Origin: Rhopalosiphum padi | Taxonomy: Eukaryota; Arthropoda; Insecta; Hemiptera; Aphididae | Assembly (NCBI RefSeq): GCF_020882245.1 | Contig: NC_083598.1 | Coordinates: 54,101,858-54,165,857, forward strand | Direction of reading: 5' to 3' | DNA length: 64,000 bases | Part shown: piece after piece, positions 12,894 through 27,200 of the stretch | Layout: the number at the start of each line of letters is the position of its first letter | Numbering within the stretch: the first letter of the stretch is position 1 | The notes under the pieces: model-generated | What the model saw: only the letters and a program-made list of their open reading frames with translations | Databases searched by the model: none | Told to the model about the DNA's origin: nothing | Made by a program: the position numbers and the translations under genes

Positions 12894-12930
12894 ATGCATC
12901 GGTCTTACAACGGTACACAGCACGGCCAAG
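12894..12930 (+). CDS. candidate first coding exon of the PRRT-like gene
   Basis: The ATG at 12894 opens 12 codons (MHRSYNGTQHGQ) plus one base, followed directly by a strong donor 'G|gtaagc'. The exon therefore ends in phase 1. The first clear downstream exon (24274) begins with the two bases 'ac' after 'attttag', which complete a GAC codon, so the two join in frame across an 11.3-kb intron to give a 562-aa protein. The caveat is that no signal peptide results. An unrecognised small exon could lie between them, or translation could start at the in-frame ATG 24228. Confidence 0.35.
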
Positions 12931-15900
12931 GTAAGCCAAAATAGTCGTCGATCCCCCCCCCCCCCATTATCTCATCCGCAGTAAACAAGGGTTCGTCGGA
13001 ATAATAATTTTGTATATTATACAACATAAATCATAACGTTTCGATAATATTTACCCTTTATTGTGTTAATAACGTATATAAGTGCGCACATAACGTAGGT
13101 ATATTATATAGAGTATATTGTCGCCATATCTTCGAGTTACCGCCGACATTTGCTCTGTCGTCTATAATGTTATGAAGCGCTGAAAAATATTATGGTTTTT
13201 AATTTTTAATTTTTTCGTTGTTGTTACACTTCATCCATCCCATTGCCCGGCGTTAGGAGGTGATATATGAATCCAGGTCACCGGTGATCTAACTAGGAAT
13301 TTGTTTCGTCTCACTCGTCTTTAGATGGTAAACATGTAAAATAAATCACGATTTAAAACTGTTCATACATACATAATATACATAAAGAAAAATCTCTTAA
13401 AAACCCCGTTTGAATGCCGTTTCGATTGTATATTACAATCCGTAATGTATATAATAGGTATATACGTAGAACGTAGGTAAAATGTATTAAACGTCTATGT
13501 AATATGATATGTAAGAATTATCTTTTTTTTTCATTTTAACTTTTACGGATCATTTTATGACCCACGAATATGAGAATAATTAACAATTATTGTTATTATC
13601 GTCTGCTATACGAATCAATTATTAGTCTATAGACGCTTTATTCCATGTACTATGTCTTGAGATGTAATACATTCGAACGGTACATTAATTATAGTACAAA
13701 TTGAAATATTTTATCAAAAAGATATTTAACTACAAATAACCGCTTGTAACTGCATTTATACCATATCCACTCGACTCAGATAATATATATTACCTATATA
13801 CATTTTAATCTAATAAATTACTCCTTATATAGTACAAACCGTTAACCAGATATAAATTATTAAAGGTATAACTTTGACATAAAACCTTTTTAAGTGCATT
13901 AAATAATATTTTAGAAAAACGAAAATAGAAATGCAAGTACAAACATTTCCTTTACATATTTAGAGTAGATTAATTTTTATTAGGTACCTAAGTATGTACA
14001 TTTTTACTGACAAATAAATAATATAAATTCCCAAGTTCTTGGATAATTATATAAGAATATACCTGAATAACACAAATTTAACAAAATAATAAACAATAAT
14101 ATAAAATAAACTATTATGACATGCAACATTGATAATGTATAATAAATAAATTTAAAAATGTATATTTTTATATTTATCTGTATGACTATGTATGATATAT
14201 ATATTGCATAATATACATAATTATGAATATGGTAGTTTTTAATTAAATATAAAAATGTATATTAATAATTCATCGGAATTAAACACCTAGGTAACTGAAA
14301 AAATGTATAATGGTAATGCTTGAAAATCCCCTAATTTGTAAAAGCTTATCATCACATCGTTATAAGCTTGTTGAATAGTTAAATGATATCAAACTCCCCT
14401 GAATCAACGCATGTTTATATTATCATAAATCATAATAATTACTTGTATAATTGTATATTTTCACAAGAAGGTTATAAAACTGACATTATCCAGTTACAAT
14501 AATCGCAATTTGATTTTTTTTTTTAATCGTCATATTGCTCATATGACATAACAGATATGATAATTGAAAAATAAAAATAAATTTATGAAAACCTTAATCG
14601 TTTAATAAACATTGTAATATTGACCGCTTGCGTGATTTATTACAAAAATGTATTTTACAAAATTGTATTAAAAAAAAACTTATTATCATGATAACAGATA
14701 AGTTACATAAATACTGTTGAATAAATTTTAGTATTGTTTCTAATATTGACTATGCACAATTTAAACTATAATGTAGAATAAATATCGCAAAAGTTTCTTC
14801 TAGTTTAATTTTCAAGTATAAGCCATAGGGTATATAATATTAATTTCCAAATATAATTTAAGTATTTAAAAAATTTGAGTAAATCCGCATCGTAAAACTA
14901 ACTTGAAATTCTCACATAGTTATATTAAATTAACTACTTCTAATTATATGTAATTATGGAAAATTTCATCTGTATCCATAATTTAAAAATGTATTTAGTA
15001 CTACAATTATATATTTTATTTTCAACTACTAAATAAAATTAATGGAAAATACACTACAACTGAGACCAAATATTATAATATACTCTTCTCACTTAAACCT
15101 CCTCAGCAAAAGATAATGCACATTTATGTTACCTAGAAAAGATAATTTAAAAGTGATTGTTTTAAAATTTGCTGTACCAATAAATTTTTTAATACTTTTT
15201 TATCCTTATTCTTTTTATTATATAGGTATACAAGTTTTCGAAATAAAAAATTGTAATTATTGTAAAAAAAAAATAAATAAATCAACAACTTTTCAACTCA
15301 TACTTACATAAAATAAAATTTATAAACATTTTATATTTCTATAAAAGGTTATTACTTTCTAAATTATTATTAAATTTTTGTTTGTTTCGCAATTTTTACA
15401 ATACTAATAAAATACTTTATAAAAAGATTAATTTTAAATCCAAAAGTTGGACTGCCTGCAAAATATCACACTTCACCCACTCAAAAATACTATTGTAAAC
15501 AAGACTAACAATAAAAAAACAAACATTATTGCAAAACCAATATACATTCCACAAAAATATTGTGTTAAAAAACAAGATATAATATTTTAATGCAACAGTC
15601 AATTTCGAGTTCAAAAAATACAAAAATTCGATTATTTTTTTTTTACTAGCTATAAAAATATTTTCAAAACATTATCATAAACCACATAAAATACTAAAAA
15701 AAATACTCGTATTTTTTGTTTGTCTTAGTTATTAGAATACTTAACTTAGATAAATTTACCTAATAATAATGTATTAGATACTACTATTAGAATATCAACG
15801 GATATATTATTAAGTACCTATATTACATTTATATACTTATAGGTATAGTGGACAAAAAGTGCGTTTCTATATCAAAGTATTTTTTTATTTACCTATATGT

Positions 15901-18900
15901 ATTCATAAACATAATATTATATTTATATACCATGTGCTAATCAACCATACAAATTTTCAAACATTTGTTTAAGTTAAAAACTTTTATTAGATAATACTTA
16001 ACGGTTAACAAACACTTTTAATCTTTTGTTCAAACTTCCACTTTCAAGCTATATAGGTACGCTTATTATGATTAATTTATTAATCAATTTAATAAAATCA
16101 AACAGTGTGTAAATTTATTAAATTTATTTAAACAATAATAAGCCAACTTTTAAATTATAATATAAATATAGAGGTTTGGTTAGATTTTCTAGATAATTCT
16201 TTTATTTACTATATTTATATTTTATTTTACTATTTTAGTAAATAATACAAAGCAGAATGGGCTTATTGGATTTTTAAAAAATTTAACTGTACTTTTCATT
16301 ACTTACGTATTGTTATTCATATTTGTCACACTTAAATAAAACAATTCAATTAAAATTATGAAATTATTACATTTAATTTTAATAATTTATTAATTAATTA
16401 ATTTTAATTTATATAAACTAAATGGAAAAATATTTGTCCATTTTTTAATAAACAATAATGTTTATAATGTAATGCATATAATGTTTCAAAAAGTTTAGTA
16501 AACAATATATTATATTCTTTCAGTCCACGGATTTACCTAAAATAACAACAACTTTTTTTTATTTATATAATCTTCAGGAATTACAGCCATTGGATTTTAA
16601 ATTGCAACCATCATTATCACTTAAAACGTAATTTAAAAATTATACTGATATATTTTTTAAGTGGGTACAATCAGTTCATAAAAATTGAATCAAAACAAAA
16701 TCATATTGAAAAAAAAATAAGTACTTAATTTAAGATCAGTATTTTCTGTGTTCTAAGAATCTAAAAATCAATGTATTGAAGAATAAGATATATGTATACT
16801 GCAGTTGCATATATTACGTGTTTCAAGTGTAGGGTAATTACTAATTAGTTGCCTATAGTATATACTACTATTATACTAGTAATTACCCCCATCCGCTGTT
16901 GTATCAAAGTGCCTATGTGTAATGGGATACTTGATTCGTGCTCATCATATGTAAAACGCTTAAAACGACGCATATTGTAACATATTAACATAACATAGTA
17001 ATTCGAAATAGCATTTTTCCTGCGTTACATTAGTTATAAATGACACTACGTTTAAGAGTTATTGTGAGTACGCATGATTTTGGCATAAACGTGTACATGT
17101 TATTATTCATATCCAATCGACTCTTCTGTATATAATATTCAAAAATCAAACTGTCTAAAATAGGGATCAATAGTAATACATTACATTACTCAAATCATAA
17201 AAAAATATATCAAAATACTATTTGTTTACTTAGTCTCTTGTTGCCTCCATTTTAATATTTATTTACGTATAATAGTATATTGTAATTGTATACATAATAC
17301 ATTATTTCGGAGAATACTTTCAGAGTATCTCCTCGCTAATAACTTTATAGCTTATTTTTAGTTTAATATTATATATTATGATATAAACGAGAAAAGGACT
17401 TATTAGATTTAACTTTAAAGATAACTATATAATTTAAAAATATGGTATCACTTCAAATAATTACAACAGCAAGTTTATAAGATAGCGTGCGTATTATCAT
17501 TATTTATACTAACTGTATAGATTTAATCTATCCTTATCATCCATACTTAATGGTATTACGTAAAAACTCAAGTGACAATTTACATAATTATTATACCAGA
17601 TTTATAACTATTATATAGTTACTAATAAAGTGTTTTGCGCAGTTTCTAATTTTTAATCAAAATAAATTCAATTCAAATCTACACAGATTAAATAACAAAA
17701 TCATGTAACTGAAATATAGTAATTAAATTTAAATATCATATTATTGTGTAAATTGCATCTAATATAAAAGGGATTATGGAATTCTAAATATCTCATGATA
17801 AAACCTGTCGAAAAATTAAATGGATTACCAATAAAAAAAGGTTTATACCTATCCATACAATAATAATTATTAAACAAAAGAAAAATACTGATAAATACAT
17901 AATGTTGTTATCTACTTGCTTTTTTAATTTTTTAATTAGGCAACTAACAATAGATAAAATAATAAAAAATGTATGAATACCTAATGGCTATAGTTATAAT
18001 TTACTTTGAATAATATATGGATCAGAATTTTTTTATGTAGACTTATTTTATAATTAAGAATGAATGTTTTTTTTTTTTAGATTAAATTTAAATATAAATC
18101 AATTACTTTCTGAAATCGTCTTGAAAATTCTATTATTTTATTTTTTCTTAAATAATTCAAACCCACTACAAGCTTAGTAAAAACAAATTAAATATAGAAC
18201 TAAGTCTCGCTAAATCATGAATAATGTAATAATTTACATAATTTATCATAATTTGTATATTTTCTGAACACCGAAGAACTCAAAGTTTGGTTCGGCAATT
18301 AATCTTAATGAGTAATTTCATTACACGTAACATGTTTATTAATAAATAATAATAAAATATATATAGGTAGACATATTAACGATAAATACATAATTTAAAA
18401 ACATATTTTACACGCATTAATTATTATTATAACTAAAGTAAATATTTTTAATAAAATGAATAATATTTTATAGGTATTCCATAAAACGTATTTTGACTGA
18501 TGATACAATTTTGAACCTTCGACGTTTGGAACACTACTTTTCTGTAAAAAAAAAGTTGAAAAATAAAATAATATACTATAAAATGAATAAACAAACCAAT
18601 TTAATTAATGTTCGTTCCTGTTAAAAATTATATCAACTGTTATATAAATATAATAACTAATTGTTTAAAAAAATATCTTTAGTACTAAAACTGAATAATA
18701 TCTAATAAATTTACCAAAAATCGGTATTTTAAATTTAATACTCTGCATAATAATATGCTAACGTACCTATAATGTTATTAATTTATTATGCATTTCAATA
18801 TATTATACGACATAGCCCAACAAATTATGGATTCAAAAATAAATAGAATTATATAACTCATAAGTCATGATATCACTAACTACTAAAGTACCTAATGAAA

Positions 18901-19154
18901 TAATAAAAAATCTCTCTATAGGTATATATTATATAAACAATATACACGATAATATATTTAATTGTCTACACTAATTACTGAAATTTCTACTATTTTGAAA
19001 TTTTTTAACATAGTTTTATGTCAACTCAAAACAGCGTTTTTGAAAGGAAAAAATTATATGTTTTACAATTTTTATCATAATCATTCTTTTTATTTTTATT
19101 GATAATAGATATATTTTACTATCTTATATTCTAAATATTAAAAGTGTAAATAAA

Positions 19155-19225
19155 CGGAGTAGTGGACCAACACTTTACTGGATGCCTGTTCAACTCCACT
19201 CATCTTAACTCTAAATACTTAGAAT
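19155..19225. repeat. fragment of the dispersed fold-back family
   Basis: 'ggagtagtggaccaacac ... caactccactcatctta ... ctctaaatactta' matches the inner part of the element at 52119-52650 and the fragments near 7640, 10913 and 39312. Confidence 0.35.
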
Positions 19226-22200
19226 TAACTAATAATTAAAAAATTAAAATTAAACATAATAAAATAAAATTGTATACATCGAAATATTCAAAAAAATATT
19301 CTGCTGTAAAATATGAAATTAATAATGTATATTACCATCCAAAATAGTTAGAACTTAAAAATGTATAATTATAATGATTAAAAAAAATATTTTTTACAAT
19401 AAAAAACTAGTATACCTATATTTATTATTTATACACATTACACACACTATACAAATTAACAAATTTCTAGTTAGCAAGTTAATTAAATAAATTAACGCAT
19501 TGCAAGTTTAAAGAGTATTAATGTATTAGTATTTATTTATTGTTAATCTACTTAAGTTGTCCTGATATACAAGTTTCCAAATTAAATAGATATGTAGGTA
19601 CTATATTTTATAAAAGTTTACATTGTAATATAGTGAGTGTACCAATATTTAAAAATTAAAATTATTTTTTTTTAATAATACAATATTTTATAGTGTAAAG
19701 ATTGACTTTAAATTGCAACTATAATTATTATTTTATCTTATCGCATTCAAAGTAATAGAATTGGAATTAATATAGGTAAATATACACCTCTATAGAAGTC
19801 ATTACTTTCTTTTAAACATTTCAATTTCAAGTTTTGACATTCCAATGTGACATACATTGCACGCATGCAATATCTATGTATAATTTCTCATTAAAAATAT
19901 ATTCTACGTAGCATTGTTTAAAAGTTTTTTTCGCCAAGTATTCTACGAAGAAAGCTGAAAAAATTCATCATCGTTAAATCAAATTTATTTTTACTCACAA
20001 CACTTGTATTAAAATAAAACCTCATAAGTCATAAGTATTTTTATTCATCTTATTCAATAAATGAATTAACTACATACCTAGTATCTACCTTAATAGACAG
20101 TATAATATACATATATTATTATATTCAATTATTAATGATCCAATGACATTCGTAATTAAGCTCATATCAAATTACAAAAAGTCATGTTTAATATAATAAT
20201 AATTATGATGTTTGAAATATTATCTATAGTGAACATTACAGAAGTTTTAATTCAATTAGATCCTGAAAACCTTGCTGCTCACTTATAAATAAAAAAATTG
20301 CATACATTTTTATTTTATTAAAATATATCAGATATAATCTAAATTTAAAGCAATAAACCTTCAAAATAATGTACAAAATTAAACTCTAATATCATAACAT
20401 CCTATCAAAACTTTCTACGTTTACTGTTTAAGCCCTTTTCATTAACTAGATAAAATATATAATATTAATTGTTTTGTAAATAGTTTAACTTTTAATAGAA
20501 TACTGTTTAAAATGAACATAAGTTTGTGGTTAAAATATTATTAATGATCCAAGAGTTATAGTATTATGTAATTAATTTTATAATTATATAATAATGTAAT
20601 TTTATGATTTATGTAAAGACATATAAAATCACATTTTAAATATTATAAAAAAAATTACCGTTATTTTGTACTTAAAACAATAAAAATATTTCAAATATAA
20701 TACAATTTTTTTAATTCGGTTATTAAATATCAATAATAATATATATTAATATTATTAATCAATAATTGTTTTTAATGATAAAATACTTATTTTGGAATTT
20801 ATTTTTCTAATGCTTTTGTTTAATAGCTCACAAATCTTTCTCTATAAATAAACAATGATATAATACTTAAAAATGAAAAATAAATAAATAAATTTTCTCA
20901 GTGAGTCCATTGAGATAAATAATATATTATAAATTTAACCAGTTAAATTTATTTTAAATGCCGTGTTGAATAAATTATTAGAGTTGGTGCATGCTTATAT
21001 GGAATCAATTTCCCTTTGTAAACCTAAAATTACTATAAATTTTTAAGATTATTTTTGAACAGAGGTATTGATTTAAATATTTTAAACTATTTATATTTTT
21101 ATTTTTTTATATCCTTCCAAAAATAGATGTTTCTAGATTTATATATTCCTGATTTCATAAAAAGAGCATTCAAAAATTATTATACTCGTTGGAACTGATA
21201 AATGATAATATGATATTATGATATAAATTATGAAATTATTAAATATTTTACATAATAAACGTACAGCAATGTTATCTTTTATTGATCTATGTAAGGTATA
21301 GAAATATTCATAAAGTAATTAAGAGTATTTAAACTTTTTGAACACCTGGTATATTCCTTATATTTTATACCCCACTTACATATTATAAATTTATAAATTT
21401 TGGTACTAAAATATTTATATCTTTTACCTCAAAATCTCAAGTATACGTGCATTTTAAAATAATAATTACGAATCCATAAATTTAAAAAACGTACTGTAGT
21501 CTTTTTAATTAATTAATGATAAGTTAATAATAATAAATACAAAATACATAAGCATTATAAATTAAAATAATCTTGAGCTTATTAAGTTTATATATAGGAA
21601 ATATTTTATATTTCTTTTATTCGTACAAACTCTACACATAAATAAAAATGTCAGAAAGTTAAAATGTTTAATTGGGTCAATTCTAAAATAAAAAAACTTC
21701 TCTCATAGTCAAAAAAATAGAAAAATCTTACTTTTTAAAATATTATAGAAAACTAAAAAATTAGATAAATATAAATTATAATTGTGTTCCAAAAACTAGT
21801 AACAAGTGTTTTTTCTGTCTGTGAACTTTACATAAATAAAAATAAATGTATCGTAACAACACAAATGTTTCGTAACAAAAAAAGTATCATAGAATTGATT
21901 ACCCATTTATTACCAATGGGTAGCTATGATTAAAACCTATATTAACGATAGTTTTGGATAGTTTTAAATATTTTTATAGTAGTTACTTCCAAAAATAAGA
22001 AATAAATTTAAAATAAAATAATTAGAATAATACAAGCTTATTAAAAAAAAAAAATGTATAATTTTTACCACAACCGTGACTTTTAATTAATTATATTTTA
22101 ATGAAAACCATTATAAATTAAATTACTTGATAACTTAATTCCAAATAAAATTCAATAAATATATTTTTTTGTTTAATGTCAGATTTTGATAGTTGGATGA

Positions 22201-22527
22201 TGATTTACTTTACGTTTATATTTTTCGTATTTTATAATTCTAGAACTTATAAAATACTTACACAAATGCTGCCTAAGGCATTTCGGATTCAAGTTTTTAA
22301 CAAATTTAACCTTTTGTGTTAGTTAGCTGCAAAATAGTAACATGAATCCAAATGGATAAGTAAAATGTTTGCATTTTATTTAATTTGTTAACAACTATAT
22401 TGTTGGTTTATTTAATCAACTCAGAAAACGGAAAAAAAGGTTAAATTTAAAAAAAAAATCTCTTGTTCAAATAATCTAGGCCAACTTCTATGGCTCAAGA
22501 AAATTCGAATTACAAAAAACTTCCAGA

Positions 22528-22593
22528 TAATAATTAATCATTACTCATATTAAATATTAATAATAATTAACCATTACTCATATTAAATATTAA
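22528..22593. repeat. 33-bp tandem duplication
   Basis: Two adjacent 33-base units (22528-22560 and 22561-22593) differ at a single position ('ttaatcatt' versus 'ttaaccatt'). It is a recent local duplication in non-coding DNA. Confidence 0.85.
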
Positions 22594-24273
22594 TAATAAT
22601 TTTAATATTTTTTTCGCTTTCATATTTTTCAATTAAGAAATTATAGCATACTTTATATTTTTACATTTTCTGGAAAAAAACTAGTTCATTCTAAAAATGA
22701 GCTTTATCGAGCTTTGAAGCTTTATAGTAGATACTATATTTTATGTTCCAGGAACTTTTAAGTTTATAAATACATCTCCGTATAATGGATTTATAAAACT
22801 TTCAATTCTCGGTATCACCTACAAATAAAAAAAAAATAGGTACAGGAAATAAATGGTCTACATTGAAACTTTAAAAAAAACTTGTGATAGTATCACTAGA
22901 GTATACAATATTGTTTTTATTTATATAATTCAGTCACAAATTGCATAACAATAATCCAATTTAGCGTACATTTTACAGTCTTTATTCAATAATATAACTA
23001 TGTCGTACGTTATTAAACGGTTGGTTTCATATTGTTTCAGACCTGTAGCTAATAATGTTCCATGCATTTTATTGTCATGTTTAAAAAGTTTGTAAATAGG
23101 ATTTCTTGTAAACTTATATTAACTATAAATGGCATAGGTATATATTATGTAATATATACTATCAAAAATATATATGTGCATGTATTATGTATATATATAC
23201 ATTAATGTTAGTACAGCTTCCCTTTAAGAATAAGTTTGAAGAAAATGTTTTCCATTATAAATGTCAAATACTTGCACAGGATCGCTTACATAATTGTGTT
23301 CTACAGTTTTCATTTGCAAACCCGGTGAACCCAAATAATTATCCCATGTCAATCAAAAAAAGAACAATGCAAATACACGTGACAAAATAAATTCCTTTAT
23401 GTAATCAGTACATACAATTAATTTATGCATTTTCGTATGGTTTCTCAATAAACATTTTATACTACAATACGGTTTGTTACAAATTATAATAACGTTACAG
23501 GTACCACTGTTTAATTATTATTATTTTTTTTTATGATTGATACTCTATTGTGATGTATACATTTTCAATAACTTGGTATAATATATTTTTTAATAATTCA
23601 ACTAAATGTAAAAGAATTTAATTTTATATTTCTATTGCCAAATAATATTATTAAATGCGTAATAATTATAGAAAATTACTAAAAACTATTAATTAATAGC
23701 CTTTGTATCATAGCTATAACACAATTTTTAAATTATTTTGATACGAGAGTGTAATATTATACTTCATCCAAAAAATATTTTAAAAAAATCCTAAATCCTT
23801 TACTAGCAACATTTTAAAAAATATTAAAATTTGGAAACATGACATAAGTATTATTATAGATACGCTATAATATAATGAACAAAAGAAACCTCCTCTCAGC
23901 AACGTTTTTTTTAATCAAATCTAATAAAGTAATAAACTAATAACCATTTATCATTATTTTAAAGTTTATATAAATTATAAAATTATAATTTAATATTCAA
24001 ATGCAATCTCTATCTTTATCAAGATGAACGAAAATATACTACACAAGTGCTCTACTCAAAGTTTATACTCAGTTCAATAAAAAAAAACTATTTTCATTGT
24101 TATTATATATTATAAATGACTATATACATTTCTATCTCAACATTGCTTATAGATATATTAAGTAAAGATACTTAAGTATAGTATCCTTACTAAACAAGCA
24201 GTTTTTCAGTGTCCTAATTTATATTTAATGCTAACAAGTACGTCATTAAAATTTTATTTTATTCTAATTTTAG

Positions 24274-27200
24274 ACTGTAATAAGAATCTGGAAGACTGCA
24301 AAGATAAAATATGGAAAAAATGCAATTTTACCATTTCAACGGACCACTCACCACACCCTTCATGGGATAATGTGTGCGTTGAACAACTTGTATGGACATT
24401 CAACATACATGCATATGGATTTGCATGTCTTTTTTTCATTTTATCGTTTTATGCCGTTTTTTCAATCTTAAACATCAGGTAAGTCTAGGTATATTTTCTA
24501 GGTCTTTTACGTACCACAAAGTTGCATTTAGAAACTTTATTCTATGCTTAGCAATTCATCTAGTCATCTTATGTAACTTAGAAATTAAAGCTAAAAGTTT
24601 TAACAATAGATTTTAAACGCCTAAGAATACAAATAAAAAATCTTGATTTAGAAGTTGACTGAGGTAATCAGAAATTATATTACTGTTTGTTCTGAAACTA
24701 TTGTTTGATGATTACCTAATAAGAATTTAAAATAGCTATTTCTTTGAAGTACCCACCAACGCTATCAATGTGTAGAGGAGCTATATATATAACTATTGGA
24801 GCACGTTTGTCGTTTACTATCTCAACAATTGTTTTCATAAACAAAAAAATGAAAAACGTCATATGTAAAAATTGTTATAGCTACCTCAATCCACTTATAA
24901 AACACTAAAAAAAAATATTGTTTTTGCTCTCCTGCAAAATGTAGAAAACGTGACTTACCCAGTGTAATACAAGTCGTTTAAACATTAGTTAACTTTATGA
25001 AGTTAATAAATAAGTATCCAAGTATACTATTAAATATAAAATTTTTAAATCCTCTTGAATCACAAACAATTTTTATACAATATGAGTAGGTATATCATGA
25101 GTGTATAGTTATATAATATTATTTGAATATTCAATAAAATATGTTCATGTAGTTACCATCTTACTTACTTAAAATTGTTTAAAAAAAAAAGTTGTTTTTA
25201 ACTATATTATATATTAATATATTGCATTCGTTTTAATTTAAGATCACAAACTTCTAACAAAAAACCATACATGGCAGCAATCAATGCATTATTACTGGCT
25301 ACAGGTATTTGTAGGGCGTTTGTGTTATTCGTCGACCCATATAATACAAGACGAGTAAGTCGATGTCAATTATTAACTGTGTGGAAATATACTTAATTCA
25401 TTATCTATGTTTCAGAACATTTCATCCGTTGTCACACATTTGACATGGGATCTTGGTTTATGCAGCTTAGTGACAGCCCTGTCCTTATTACAATTGGCCT
25501 ACTTACAGCTAACTCAAGTACGTTAAATTCAAAGGACATAAACTTTTACAGTCCAAATCAGATTTAAAAATTATGTTTTTATAAATAGTTGCAAGCGGGA
25601 CCTTCAAATATGAGACGTAAATCAGTCGTAGTGACAGCTACTGTATTAATTGTTGGTGTTCTTGTTCCAGCAGATATAGTCGCATCTGTCGATTACAAAC
25701 TATGGGTATTTTAATATCAACTAAAAAACAATTATTAATAAACAATAACATCAAAAATCACTGTAATAACAGGTCTTAGGTAATGCCGTGCGTATTCTTT
25801 TGCATATTTGGGGAATTTGGCTTTGCTGTTTCTTCCTTTACTTAGGCGTTAAAGTAATGACACTCGTTAAGCGCATGCCGAAGTCGGTCTTACAAAACTT
25901 TGATTCACGACACAAGGGTAAGTATGAGTCATACTGTGTGCCATGAATAAAATATAATTTATTAGACATTAGATAAACACTACTTTAATCGATTATTATT
26001 AGATTCTACGTAATACTTATTAGAATACTATATAATTATGTAGGTAGATACCTAATATTATTATTCCATAAATAGATTTATTTTTTATAAAAATATTAAT
26101 ATATTTTTAATCAATAAATTTTACTTTTTAAATTTTAATATTTTTTTAATAGTTTGATAAGACTTTAATTTTTTTCCCTTTTCGTAAAAACTAAAAAATG
26201 TTGTGTACATTTTTATATTTAAATACAATATGAATCTATTTAACCTCGTATTAAAATATCAAGTTATAATACCTAAAAATGTTACAAATTGTATTTATTA
26301 TTGTAAGCACCAAAAATCTAAAAAGATCGTTATAAAATTAAAAAGGTTACGAAGACCTTTCATATTCATATTTAAAAAAAACTTGTAAAAAAAATGTTTA
26401 TATTATTTGCCTACTATGAAACTTTATTCTAGCCACGGAATTCTAACTTAATTATTTTTTTTATAGGTAATAGAATGCTTTCCATACTCTAATAAGTACT
26501 TAATTACTTAAGCGTAACTTAGAAAATTTAAAATTACCTAAATATTAACTCAAAACAAACAACAATTAATTTAACTCCTGCAAACAATTTGTATAACACT
26601 TAATTGTAATATTCACTTAGTCATAAAAAATCTAAGAACTATCTTCAGTTATATAAAAAATAATAGCTTAAAAATTAAAATCTCAATAATAGAAACTATA
26701 AATTCGCAGACAACAAATAATATTCATATCAAATTGTCATTATTTCTGAAATTACGAACTTTCATTATTGTATTAGGATTTTGTGAATCGTGAAGTGAAA
26801 TTAATCTTAAATTTATACCTGCATTTAATATTATCCCGCAGTCTTTAAAATAAATGTTTTAATAAATAAAAGAAGAGTAAAAAATCAATTTTATAGAATA
26901 ATAAAAATATCAAAGAAAATAGTATTTTTTTAAATAAAATAATTAGGAAAAAATTAACTGTTAGGTACTACTATTAGTATTGCGTAATAAAATATAAATA
27001 AATTAAGACAATAATTATAACAATTAATTAATACAATAAATTGTTAAATTTATCATACATATTAAATAACATATATTATTACTTTGAATATTAATCTTAT
27101 ATTATTATTTTATATAGGTATAATGCAATTAGGAATATTAGCTCCGTATAATAACTTGGCTACTTCGATGGCAGCTGCATTGGTACCAGCACTATTAGTT

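Larger units (their letters stand above)
12931..24273 (+). other. presumed first intron of the PRRT-like gene, no exon recognised
   Basis: About 11.3 kb of A+T-rich sequence without a convincing splice-bounded exon. It contains short chance frames (15126-15311, 15417-15623, 23187-23390), a fold-back-family fragment near 19155-19225, and the 33-bp tandem duplication at 22528-22593. Small exons of fewer than about 20 codons could be missed by eye. Confidence 0.35.

Noticed and set aside
24254..24439. Minus-strand 61-codon frame
   Set aside because: Shadow of the first clear exon of the PRRT-like gene on the other strand.
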